DNA of 64,000 nt. It comes from Dyadobacter psychrotolerans. Its GTDB lineage: Bacteria > Bacteroidota > Bacteroidia > Cytophagales > Spirosomataceae. The position numbers and the translations under genes are program-made. This document shows, piece by piece, positions 1-7,630 of the stretch. A model generated the notes under the pieces. That model was not told the origin of the DNA. It ran no database searches and saw only the letters and a program-made list of their open reading frames with translations. The stretch is from contig NZ_SMFL01000014.1 in the NCBI RefSeq assembly GCF_004349265.1, positions 62,001 to 126,000 on the forward strand, read 5' to 3'. Positions within the stretch are counted from its first letter, which is position 1. Every line of letters begins with the position of its first letter.

Positions 1-478
1 TCCTTTGTTAAATGCCAACTTCATTTTTGAAAAACAAATCGCAAACCACAATGGTGTCATCGATATCTTAGGTGGGACAGAATTATCAGCCGGAACAATG
101 CTTAACGCTTTATCTGTCTATCCGGTTTTAAGATGCGGCTTAATGAATCCATACTTCAACGGAGTTATAAGTCAGTTTTCAACAGTTGAAAGCAGTACCG
201 GAAGGCGAAAATTACAATTCTACTTTTTTATTAAACCGAAGATATCTTTTATTTTTTCGAATGCTTTACTACAGGGACGAATCACAGACAGTGGGGAAGG
301 TAAAAACGTTACAAAAACAAAACATGATATTAACAACTTTATGGCAGACGTCAATTATGGGCTGACGTTCGTGTTTCAGCAATTTGCAATCTCTTACACT
401 CAAAAACCCACAACTGCTTATTTAAAAGGATTGCAGGGTCATAATGTTGGAAATATTTCACTTTATTACAGTTGGTGA
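1..478 (+). CDS. LpxR-like (DUF2219) outer membrane protein, 3' fragment
   Basis: The reading frame is open to the left edge, so only the last 159 codons are present; the TTG at position 5 is internal. The fragment has alternating hydrophobic/polar stretches typical of outer-membrane beta strands and ends in an aromatic-rich strand, NISLYYSW, as expected for a barrel C-terminus. The spacing of a variable loop, a strand containing FAISYTQKP and a final GHNVGNISL strand resembles the end of lipid A deacylase LpxR family proteins, which remove the 3'-acyloxyacyl group of lipid A in the outer membrane. The catalytic residues lie in the missing N-terminal part, so activity cannot be judged. It could instead be another barrel family. 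Confidence 0.5.
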   Translation, partial: PLLNANFIFEKQIANHNGVIDILGGTELSAGTMLNALSVYPVLRCGLMNPYFNGVISQFSTVESSTGRRKLQFYFFIKPKISFIFSNALLQGRITDSGEGKNVTKTKHDINNFMADVNYGLTFVFQQFAISYTQKPTTAYLKGLQGHNVGNISLYYSW

Positions 479-745
479 GCCAGCTGGCAACTAAGAAAAA
501 ACTTACCACAGATGTACAACTTTTACCTTTAGCAAGCCATTTCAAAGCGTATACCCATTCTTTATTTTTGTATAAACAAGTGTAATTCAATGCCGGTTGG
601 TTTTCGGATCTGACACCAATTTTTTCACCAACCCAAAGCCGCTTCTGTCCGGCTTTCCTGATAGTTGATGGCTACCGGGCATCTGACCGCTTTCCTGGCC
701 AATTGGTATTGAATTATATCTGCAAAATATGAAAACAGAAAACAA

Positions 746-2143
746 ATGAAAGTTAGCTTAAAACATATCGCATTCTGTTTTTTGTTCTGGGCGCCAACCC
801 TCAAAGCGCAGCCAGGTGCGCCGTCTTTGCAGAATTTAATTGAAAAAGCACTTGAAAAGGACTTTGCTTTGGCCAACAAGCGTTTGGATATTCAATCGAC
901 AAACATCGATCAGCAGAAATTAAAGAATGCTTATCTGCCACGTATTGACTTCTCAGCCAAAGATGCATTTATGCTTTCTTCCTTTGCTGTCAGGACGCAC
1001 GAAATGCAAATTGCTCAGCTTGACATTGACATTGCGGAAGGTAAAAATCATTTTACAGCCACTTCTCAGTTACTCACGGCAGGTGTGGAAACCAAAATAT
1101 TGATCTATTCAGGTGGTAAAATTCCATATCTTAAAAAAGCACTGGCTGAAAAGGTAAATGCCCAGACTGCATTACTTGAAAAAGACAAGCAGCAGATTAT
1201 CCACGAAGTGATGACAGCTTATGACCAGCTTGCTTTGCTAAAACAAGTACGTATCGTTTTGAATGAAAGTGAAAAACGTTTGCAAGAAAACAAAAAGACA
1301 TCGGATAAAGCATTTGGCTACGGACTCATTACAAAATATGAACATCAGAAAATAGAGGTTGCACAGGCGCAATTGGCATCGAAAATCACAGCGTATAACG
1401 GTAAGCGTGAATTGGTGTTGCGTCAGCTGCATCTTTTGACAGACATTGAGCCTGTGCAACTTTCTGTTCTTGATCCGTCGCTGATTGCTTTCAAAAATGT
1501 GACTTCAGACAACTCATTTGACACCAGGGCGGAGTTGATCGCACTTGATGCCGTCATGGAAGCAAACCGTTTTCAGATACAAGCAGACAAAACCTGGTTT
1601 GTCCCAAAAATACAGGCATCTTCCTCCTTAGGTTATCTGGGATTGCTTAATGGGCATATCAAAAGTAGTAGACCATTAATGGTAGAAGGAGAAAAGTTGT
1701 CTGCTGGCATGCCAAATCTGAACATTCTGCCTATGTTTAACATCGGGATTGGTTTAAAATGGGATCTTTTTGATGGCCGGGAAGGCAGAAGGGAAATTCA
1801 AAAATCCGGGATTGAACTACAAAAAACACAAAACGAGAAAAAAGAGGTTCTTGAAAAACTGGAACTGAATCTGTTCAAAAACAGGAATGACCTCAACGTG
1901 GCTGATGCTGAAATCCTGCACAGGGAAAAACAAAAGCAAGTTGCTGACAACGCACTAGCCCAGGCAACCAGGGAATATCGCACCGGGCTGATTAAGTCAT
2001 TACAGCTCATTGATGCAGAAGATGATTATCAAAGTGCCGCATTAGAATATATTCAGGCGATTTACGACCAGAGAAGGGCCGTAATCGGTCTCTTACAAGC
2101 GAAAGGCGAATTGACCATAGAATCTATACGAATCAGCAATTAG
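746..2143 (+). CDS. TolC-family outer membrane efflux protein
   Basis: A 465-residue protein with an N-terminal signal peptide (hydrophobic run then LKAQ, cleavage near residue 22) and two long helical regions of TolC/OEP type rich in Leu, Ala, Gln and Glu, one at about residues 30-230 and one at about 260-455. The family forms the trimeric outer-membrane duct of tripartite exporters. It is the first gene of a four-gene same-strand set followed by an HlyD-type adaptor lipoprotein and two ABC-2 permeases, so it most likely forms the exit duct for that exporter. Length is normal for the family. The 266 bases in front show no clear promoter. Confidence 0.88.
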   Translation: MKVSLKHIAFCFLFWAPTLKAQPGAPSLQNLIEKALEKDFALANKRLDIQSTNIDQQKLKNAYLPRIDFSAKDAFMLSSFAVRTHEMQIAQLDIDIAEGKNHFTATSQLLTAGVETKILIYSGGKIPYLKKALAEKVNAQTALLEKDKQQIIHEVMTAYDQLALLKQVRIVLNESEKRLQENKKTSDKAFGYGLITKYEHQKIEVAQAQLASKITAYNGKRELVLRQLHLLTDIEPVQLSVLDPSLIAFKNVTSDNSFDTRAELIALDAVMEANRFQIQADKTWFVPKIQASSSLGYLGLLNGHIKSSRPLMVEGEKLSAGMPNLNILPMFNIGIGLKWDLFDGREGRREIQKSGIELQKTQNEKKEVLEKLELNLFKNRNDLNVADAEILHREKQKQVADNALAQATREYRTGLIKSLQLIDAEDDYQSAALEYIQAIYDQRRAVIGLLQAKGELTIESIRISN

Positions 2144-2251
2144 TCGAAATTAGAAGGCGGGCCGGATGTACATGTGAAGCATGCCAGGCTATCCTTAACA
2201 AATTACAATCAGCAAGATATACCTAGTTACAAGTCTAACTTTTGATTTAAT

Positions 2252-3211
2252 ATGAATCCCGTTAAAATAATTGCTTATACCGTTCTGACTTTGATAGCAA
2301 CCAGCAGCTGTGAAAGTAAGAAAGAAAAATTACTGCAGGGAAAGATCAAAAGAGAATCACTTTCTTTTACGTCAAAAGTGACTGGCAGGCTCGTGAAACT
2401 TTTTGGCCACGAAGGCCAGTCCGTGAAAACGGGCGATACGCTGGCAATCCTGGATGTTCCTGAGGTAAGTGCAAAAATAGCTCAGGCAAAAGGTATTTTT
2501 AAGGCATCTTCTGCGCAACGATTACTGGCTTCGAACGGGGCTACTGAAAATCAGCTTAAACAGCTCTATGCAAAGCAAGCAATCAATCGGGAGCAATTTG
2601 AATTTGCTCAAAAATCCTATACCAGAGCCAGCGCCATGTTTTCGGACAGCCTGTTATCACCGCAGGCTTACGACGAATCATACGTAAAATTTCAAACCGC
2701 CAAATCACAGCTCGACGCGGTGACTGCCGAGCTAAATGAAGCAGTAAAGGGTACGCGATTTGAAGCAAAAATTACGACAGTCGGGCAAAATGAACAGGCA
2801 GGTGGCGTGCTTATGGAAGCGGAAATTGCCTATTCGGAAAGATATATCATCGCGACAAATAACATGACCGTAGAAACAATTACCATCCGGGAAGGCGAGC
2901 TCGCCACAGCCGGTTATCCTATTTTTAGCGGGTACATTCCAAACAGCACCTGGTTTCGTTTCACCATACCCGAGAGCAGTATTTCCGCCGTTACGAAAGG
3001 ACAGAAAGTAACTGTAAATGTAGCCTATAACAAGAAAAGCTACACTGCCGAAATTATCAACATCAAACAGTTGCCACGTTATGCCGACATCACCACAGCT
3101 TATCCTGACTACGAGATGGACGATGCCGTTTATGATCTAAAAATACTCCCTGAAAATGTCAGTCTTGCAGAAGAATTGCTTTACAATGCGACGATTACCC
3201 TTAGTAAATAA
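2252..3211 (+). CDS. HlyD-family periplasmic adaptor lipoprotein
   Basis: 319 residues. A lipobox (ATSSC, Cys20) indicates a lipoprotein anchored after signal peptidase II cleavage. Residues about 38-75 carry the first lipoyl half-motif (SKVTGRLVKLFGHEGQSVKTGDTLAILD), followed by a helical hairpin (about 75-170), the return lipoyl half (VETITIREGELATAGYPIF) and a beta-barrel domain. This is the standard order of membrane-fusion proteins that bridge an inner-membrane transporter to TolC. It ends 14 bases before the first ABC-2 permease, so the genes are almost certainly cotranscribed. The substrate cannot be read from the sequence. Confidence 0.87.
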   Translation: MNPVKIIAYTVLTLIATSSCESKKEKLLQGKIKRESLSFTSKVTGRLVKLFGHEGQSVKTGDTLAILDVPEVSAKIAQAKGIFKASSAQRLLASNGATENQLKQLYAKQAINREQFEFAQKSYTRASAMFSDSLLSPQAYDESYVKFQTAKSQLDAVTAELNEAVKGTRFEAKITTVGQNEQAGGVLMEAEIAYSERYIIATNNMTVETITIREGELATAGYPIFSGYIPNSTWFRFTIPESSISAVTKGQKVTVNVAYNKKSYTAEIINIKQLPRYADITTAYPDYEMDDAVYDLKILPENVSLAEELLYNATITLSK

Positions 3212-3225
3212 CTAATCTGACAACC

Positions 3226-4404
3226 ATGAAAAATATAGTTTTACTGATTAAGCGGGAGTTCACAATATTCTGGACAAACAAAGTATTTGCTTTCACTTTT
3301 TTATGTATGCCAGTTATACTGGGCGTAGTTCTGGGAAATGTATACGTCAGGGGCAAAGTAAAACAACAGGCCGTTGTCATTGTTGACAAAGACAATACGC
3401 CGCTCAGTAGCACGCTTTGTGATATGCTGTCTGATAACCCGACACTGAAGGTCATCGCAATAAAATTCGAGTCCATAGGACTTCACCAAGCCATGCTGAA
3501 AGACAGAGCTGTGGCCGTAGTGACAATCCCGGACCGTTTTGAAGCGGACGTACTTACCAGGCGCCATCCCGAAATCAACATCTATCTGAACATGTCCAAT
3601 ACGCTGACATCCGGCGCGGTAAGCTCTGCGATCTCGGCCACAGCTGCCACCTTAAATGCAGGCATTGCCATCAGTTCTTTACAGCGCAAAGGAAGTCCGG
3701 CTGCTTTGGCAAATGAGAACTATGAAGCCCTGAAAATGAATGTTTTCCAGCAGTTTAATCCAAGTGGAAACTACCTTATTTACCTGTGGACAGGTTTTAT
3801 TTTTGCTATTATGCACCAGCTTTTACTGCTCGCACTGGGATCGGGTTTTTCTTTGGAATATGCCTCAAATCAGTTTAATGAAGGCGGTCTTTTGCGTTAC
3901 AGTTTATCGCCCCTGGTATTAATTTTTGTCAAGATGGTGCCATATTTACTCATGTCAGTCTGGACTATTTGTTGTTATTATCTGCTGGCAAATCAATTTC
4001 ATATACCGCTTCCGACGCATCCAGCAGCACTTTTTATCTCCGCACTATTAATGGCTATCGCAACCAGCTCGCTTGCCATTTTATACAGCATTCGTAATCC
4101 GCTTCCACTCAAAGCCACGCAATTGTTGATGAGTTTGGCTTCGCCTGCATTCAGCTTGTCCGGATTCAGCTGGCCGTCATCCCAAATGCCAGAAATCCTG
4201 CAATGGTTTGCTAATATTATTCCTTTAACACCATTTCTCAGAGCAATGCGCATGGTAACTGTTCAGGGTGCCAACTTCACAGATATTCTGCCCAACCTGA
4301 ACCATCAGCTGATGCAGATCGCCGTTTATTTGTCATTGAGTATACTGGTTTTAAGAAAGCAGATCGGCATTGCATCGAAGCAATCAATTATCGCCGCCAA
4401 ATGA
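3226..4404 (+). CDS. ABC-2 type transporter permease (first of pair)
   Basis: 392 residues with the ABC2_membrane_3 layout: one N-terminal transmembrane helix (about 20-42), a large periplasmic domain (VVIVDKDNTPLSSTL onward, about 50-175) and five or six C-terminal helices (about 180-375). It resembles YhhJ/YbhR-type permeases of drug or sterol exporters. Its stop overlaps the next permease by 4 bases (ATGA), indicating translational coupling; the two probably form a heterodimer. It has no nucleotide-binding domain and no ATPase gene is present in this operon. Confidence 0.85.
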   Translation: MKNIVLLIKREFTIFWTNKVFAFTFLCMPVILGVVLGNVYVRGKVKQQAVVIVDKDNTPLSSTLCDMLSDNPTLKVIAIKFESIGLHQAMLKDRAVAVVTIPDRFEADVLTRRHPEINIYLNMSNTLTSGAVSSAISATAATLNAGIAISSLQRKGSPAALANENYEALKMNVFQQFNPSGNYLIYLWTGFIFAIMHQLLLLALGSGFSLEYASNQFNEGGLLRYSLSPLVLIFVKMVPYLLMSVWTICCYYLLANQFHIPLPTHPAALFISALLMAIATSSLAILYSIRNPLPLKATQLLMSLASPAFSLSGFSWPSSQMPEILQWFANIIPLTPFLRAMRMVTVQGANFTDILPNLNHQLMQIAVYLSLSILVLRKQIGIASKQSIIAAK

Positions 4405-5564
4405 AAAATTTCCTCCAACTACTTCAACGGGAAATCCGGCTGTTCTTTTCAAATCCGGTTATGCCAACGCTTTACATTGGTGGTCCGGTGCTGTTCGGAT
4501 TGCTCTTTGGATTTATCTATGTGGACGGGAAATTGAATAATCTGCCGGTTGTCGTTGTGGATCTGGACAATTCGCCAGCCAGCAACCGCTTCATCGATAT
4601 ATTGACTGATATAGACGCCGTGGATGTGCAGCGTGTTTACTACGAAAATACGGAGACAAGTCAATTACTTATGGGAGAAGAATTTCATGGTGCAATCCTG
4701 ATCCCCGAAAGATTTGAAGCGGACTTGCTTCAAGGCCGCCATCCTGAAATCAATACCTATATCAACAACGCCAACCTGATACCAGCCGGTTACATCAGCA
4801 GATCTGTCTATGCAGCTGCCGGCGCCCTGAACACTTCCCTGGCAGTTGAAGGATTAAAGAAAAACAAAGTACCCGGTAGTCTGGCAGCAGGGCAATATGA
4901 AGCCTTCAAAGTAAATACGTTCCGGCTATTCAACCCCGCATCGAACTACTCCGTTTTCGTGTGGCCCTCATTTCTGGGCATTATTATGCAGTCGGTTATT
5001 CTTGTTGTACTTGCCATCAGCTTCGCCTCAGAATTTGAGAATCACACTTTTGCAAATCTGATAAGTTTGAGCAGCGGTTCTGTTTTTACCGTTATGTTTT
5101 CGAAACTTATCCCCTACTGGATTTTAGCCGTTTTACTTTTAGGTGTTTACGCGGTCTACTTCCATCTTTTCCGGCAAACACTTCCTGATAAAATCGGACC
5201 GGTTTTTCTGGTGTTTTTGGTCTTCGTTGTCACCATCAGCTTTCAGGGGATCATTGCAGGACTATTATTTAAAAATCAGTTGCAGGCTTTGCAATTTCTG
5301 ATCATCTTATCCATGCCTGCCTATGTTTCTTCAGGTTTCAGCTGGCCATTTGAGCAGGACGGGGCGGCGGCAAAACTGTATGGCGGGGCATTTCCGTACA
5401 TGTCATTTGTAAATGGTTTCAGAATACTTTTTATCGAAGACGGAACACTGGCTGATATCAAGGACTACATACAAATGCAATTTATCCTGCTTCTAATATA
5501 TGGATCCATATCCGGTATTCTTCTGAAGGTCAACATCATGAAAATAGCCCCGCCAGCGATTTAA
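4401..5564 (+). CDS. ABC-2 type transporter permease (second of pair)
   Basis: 387 residues, a clear paralog of the preceding permease: the same N-terminal helix, a periplasmic domain with VVVDLDNSPASNRF and PERFEADLLQGRHPEINTYINNAN, and C-terminal helices ending near residue 380. The shared RFEADxLxxRHPEINxYxN block shows tandem duplication of an ancestral gene. It starts inside the stop of the first permease. Together with the upstream TolC and HlyD proteins it forms an export complex that still needs an ATPase encoded elsewhere. Substrate unknown. Confidence 0.85.
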   Translation: MKNFLQLLQREIRLFFSNPVMPTLYIGGPVLFGLLFGFIYVDGKLNNLPVVVVDLDNSPASNRFIDILTDIDAVDVQRVYYENTETSQLLMGEEFHGAILIPERFEADLLQGRHPEINTYINNANLIPAGYISRSVYAAAGALNTSLAVEGLKKNKVPGSLAAGQYEAFKVNTFRLFNPASNYSVFVWPSFLGIIMQSVILVVLAISFASEFENHTFANLISLSSGSVFTVMFSKLIPYWILAVLLLGVYAVYFHLFRQTLPDKIGPVFLVFLVFVVTISFQGIIAGLLFKNQLQALQFLIILSMPAYVSSGFSWPFEQDGAAAKLYGGAFPYMSFVNGFRILFIEDGTLADIKDYIQMQFILLLIYGSISGILLKVNIMKIAPPAI

Positions 5565-5606
5565 CCCGACTATTTTATTTCTATTTATAAATTTAAATTA
5601 GGTCTT

Positions 5607-6875
5607 ATGAAACAAATTGTCATCATCGGCGGAGGCTTTGCAGGCATTAACCTTGCTAAAAGCATGGCCGGAAAAACCGGTTTTCATGTGATGCTGGTGG
5701 ATCGGAACAATTACAACTTTTTCCCTCCCCTGCTCTATCAGGTTGCCACTGCATTTCTGGAACCTTCCAATATCAGTTATCCTTTCCGAAAACTATTTCA
5801 GAAAATGGATAACATCAGCTTCCGCACGGGTGAGTTGCTCGAGGTAATTGCCTCTAAAAACAAGGTCGTACTATCAACGGGAGAACTTTACTACGACTAT
5901 CTGGTGCTCGCTACGGGTGCAGAAACCAATTATTTCGGCATGGAGAATGTGCGTAAAAATGCCCTGCCCATGAAAACAATCAATGATGCACTGGAACTAC
6001 GAAACCACTTTTTACAAACACTTGAACAGGCCACCTACGCAACTGACAAGCAGCAGCGAAAAAAACTAATGACCGTTGTGGTAGCTGGCGGAGGCCCAAC
6101 CGGTGTGGAAATATCGGGTATGCTCGCTGAAATGAAACAAAACATCATTCCCAAAGACTACCCCGAACTGAGCTGCCACGGCTACGAGTCACATATTTTT
6201 CTCGTCGATGGCGGCCAGCATCTGCTTGCTCCCATGAGTGAAGAATCTCAGCAGGATACCTGGTCGGCCCTAAACGATATGGGTGTTGAAATCATGTTAG
6301 CCAAGCAGGTCAAAGATTATAAAAATGACATTGTCGAATTTGTCGACGGTGATTCAATAGAAACCAAAACGCTTGTTTGGGCAGCTGGTGTTTCAGCTTC
6401 TGTGTTTGAAGGAATTCCAAAGCAAAGTTATGGCAGAGGTAAAAGACTGATGGTCGATGAATGTAATAAAGTTCAGGGTATGGAGCATGTTTATGCCATC
6501 GGTGATACTTGTATTCAGACCAGCGACCCGCATTACCCGGCAGGTCATCCGCAGCTTGCTCAGGTAGCAATCCAGCAGGGAATCAATCTGGCAAAAAACT
6601 TCTCTTGTATGCTGATGAACGAAAAGCCAAATCCTTTCCAATACTATGATAAAGGAACAATGGCGGTGATCGGCACAAATAAGGCCGTCGTCGACTTACC
6701 AAAACCCAAAATGCATTTTCAGGGCTCTTTTGCCTGGCTTATCTGGGTATTTGTGCATCTGATGTTTCTGATAACGAATCAAAACAGATTCAGGACGCTC
6801 TACAACTGGGCAGGAACTTACTTTACAAAAGATCAGTCGCTACGAATGATCATCAGGCCGATAAAAAACCAATAA
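5607..6875 (+). CDS. ndh: Type II NADH:quinone oxidoreductase (NDH-2)
   Basis: 422 residues. An FAD-binding GxGxxG motif lies at residues 6-13 (IIGGGFAG) with the acidic residue after the second strand, a second dinucleotide fold begins near residue 155 (VVVAGGGPTGVEISG), and the second FAD contact is YAIGDTC near residue 295. The C-terminal region has a hydrophobic helix (FAWLIWVFVHLMFLITNQNR) and an amphipathic tail, the usual membrane anchor of NDH-2. These enzymes pass electrons from NADH to menaquinone without pumping protons. It starts 42 bases after the permease operon; the next gene, a small exported protein, follows 24 bases later. Confidence 0.88.
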   Translation: MKQIVIIGGGFAGINLAKSMAGKTGFHVMLVDRNNYNFFPPLLYQVATAFLEPSNISYPFRKLFQKMDNISFRTGELLEVIASKNKVVLSTGELYYDYLVLATGAETNYFGMENVRKNALPMKTINDALELRNHFLQTLEQATYATDKQQRKKLMTVVVAGGGPTGVEISGMLAEMKQNIIPKDYPELSCHGYESHIFLVDGGQHLLAPMSEESQQDTWSALNDMGVEIMLAKQVKDYKNDIVEFVDGDSIETKTLVWAAGVSASVFEGIPKQSYGRGKRLMVDECNKVQGMEHVYAIGDTCIQTSDPHYPAGHPQLAQVAIQQGINLAKNFSCMLMNEKPNPFQYYDKGTMAVIGTNKAVVDLPKPKMHFQGSFAWLIWVFVHLMFLITNQNRFRTLYNWAGTYFTKDQSLRMIIRPIKNQ

Positions 6876-6899
6876 TTCAAACCTAAATTTCTGATAATC

Positions 6900-7391
6900 A
6901 TGAAAATTCTCTCTCTTTCCATTCTGGCATTTTTCTTTCTTACAGGCCGCGTCGCAGCCCAGATTGACAAGGAAGACATCGCCATTGCCCAATCCATATT
7001 TGGTAAAACCAAAAGGGTTATCGTTGATGAATATCTAAAAATAAGTATAGAAAAAAACAACAACTTCTGGGTGCTTTATGACAGTTATGAAGAAAAACGC
7101 AAAGCAATAAGCCGTCAGCGGTACGAACTATTGAAAAAGTATGCAGACAATTATGCAACACTAAATGACCAGACCGCTTCCAAACTGGCGCTGGGATACA
7201 TGGCCAACGACAAAAAAACCAACAAGCTCAATAAGGTTTATTTCAAAAGATTTAAAAGAGAGATCGGCGGATTGAAAGCGGCAACACTTTTTCAGATTGA
7301 GACATACATCATCACGGCTGTCCATGCCAGTGTACAAAGCGAAATTCCGGTAATAGGAGAGCTTGAAAAATTGCAGTACATGAAGCCTTAG
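6900..7391 (+). CDS. Small exported protein of unknown function
   Basis: 163 residues. A signal peptide ends at VAAQ (about residue 20); the mature part is mostly helical and strongly charged, with heptad-like segments (EEKRKAISRQRYELLKKYADNYATL). The overall look is that of small periplasmic helical proteins common in Bacteroidota; no catalytic motif or cysteine pattern is visible. It lies 24 bases behind the NDH-2 gene and may be cotranscribed with it. I do not recognise a function. Confidence 0.75.
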   Translation: MKILSLSILAFFFLTGRVAAQIDKEDIAIAQSIFGKTKRVIVDEYLKISIEKNNNFWVLYDSYEEKRKAISRQRYELLKKYADNYATLNDQTASKLALGYMANDKKTNKLNKVYFKRFKREIGGLKAATLFQIETYIITAVHASVQSEIPVIGELEKLQYMKP

Positions 7392-7442
7392 CAGCAGAAA
7401 AAATCCTGATAAAAATATACATCAGCTTCCTTGGAATGTCTA

Positions 7443-7473
7443 TTGAAGACCCTTTAAAAGACGACTAGTTTTG
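7443..7473 (+). promoter_or_regulatory. Bacteroidota-type promoter (TTG-N20-TAnnTTTG)
   Basis: TTG at 7443-7445 and TAGTTTTG at 7466-7473 are separated by 20 bases, matching the -33/-7 consensus of the primary sigma factor in this phylum. The predicted start of transcription is near 7480, about 150 bases before the DUF5686 gene. Two other promoters in this window (near 42.3 kb and 58.6 kb) have the same 20-base spacer. Confidence 0.45.
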
Positions 7474-7630
7474 TTTATAATTTGTTAACGGAAGATCCCA
7501 GGTGATTCAAAAGCAACCGTGTCCGATCCTCGTTTACTGCACTCCGTTACGGTAGGAGCCGCATTAAAGAAGTCCTAAAAGCCTGACAGCAGCGTTAAAT
7601 AGAACATACCCTGCCAAACCAAAACATGAT

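Noticed and set aside
563..570. TATTTTTG as a -7 box for the TolC operon
   Set aside because: No TTG lies 17-23 bases upstream and the distance to the start codon is about 175 bases.
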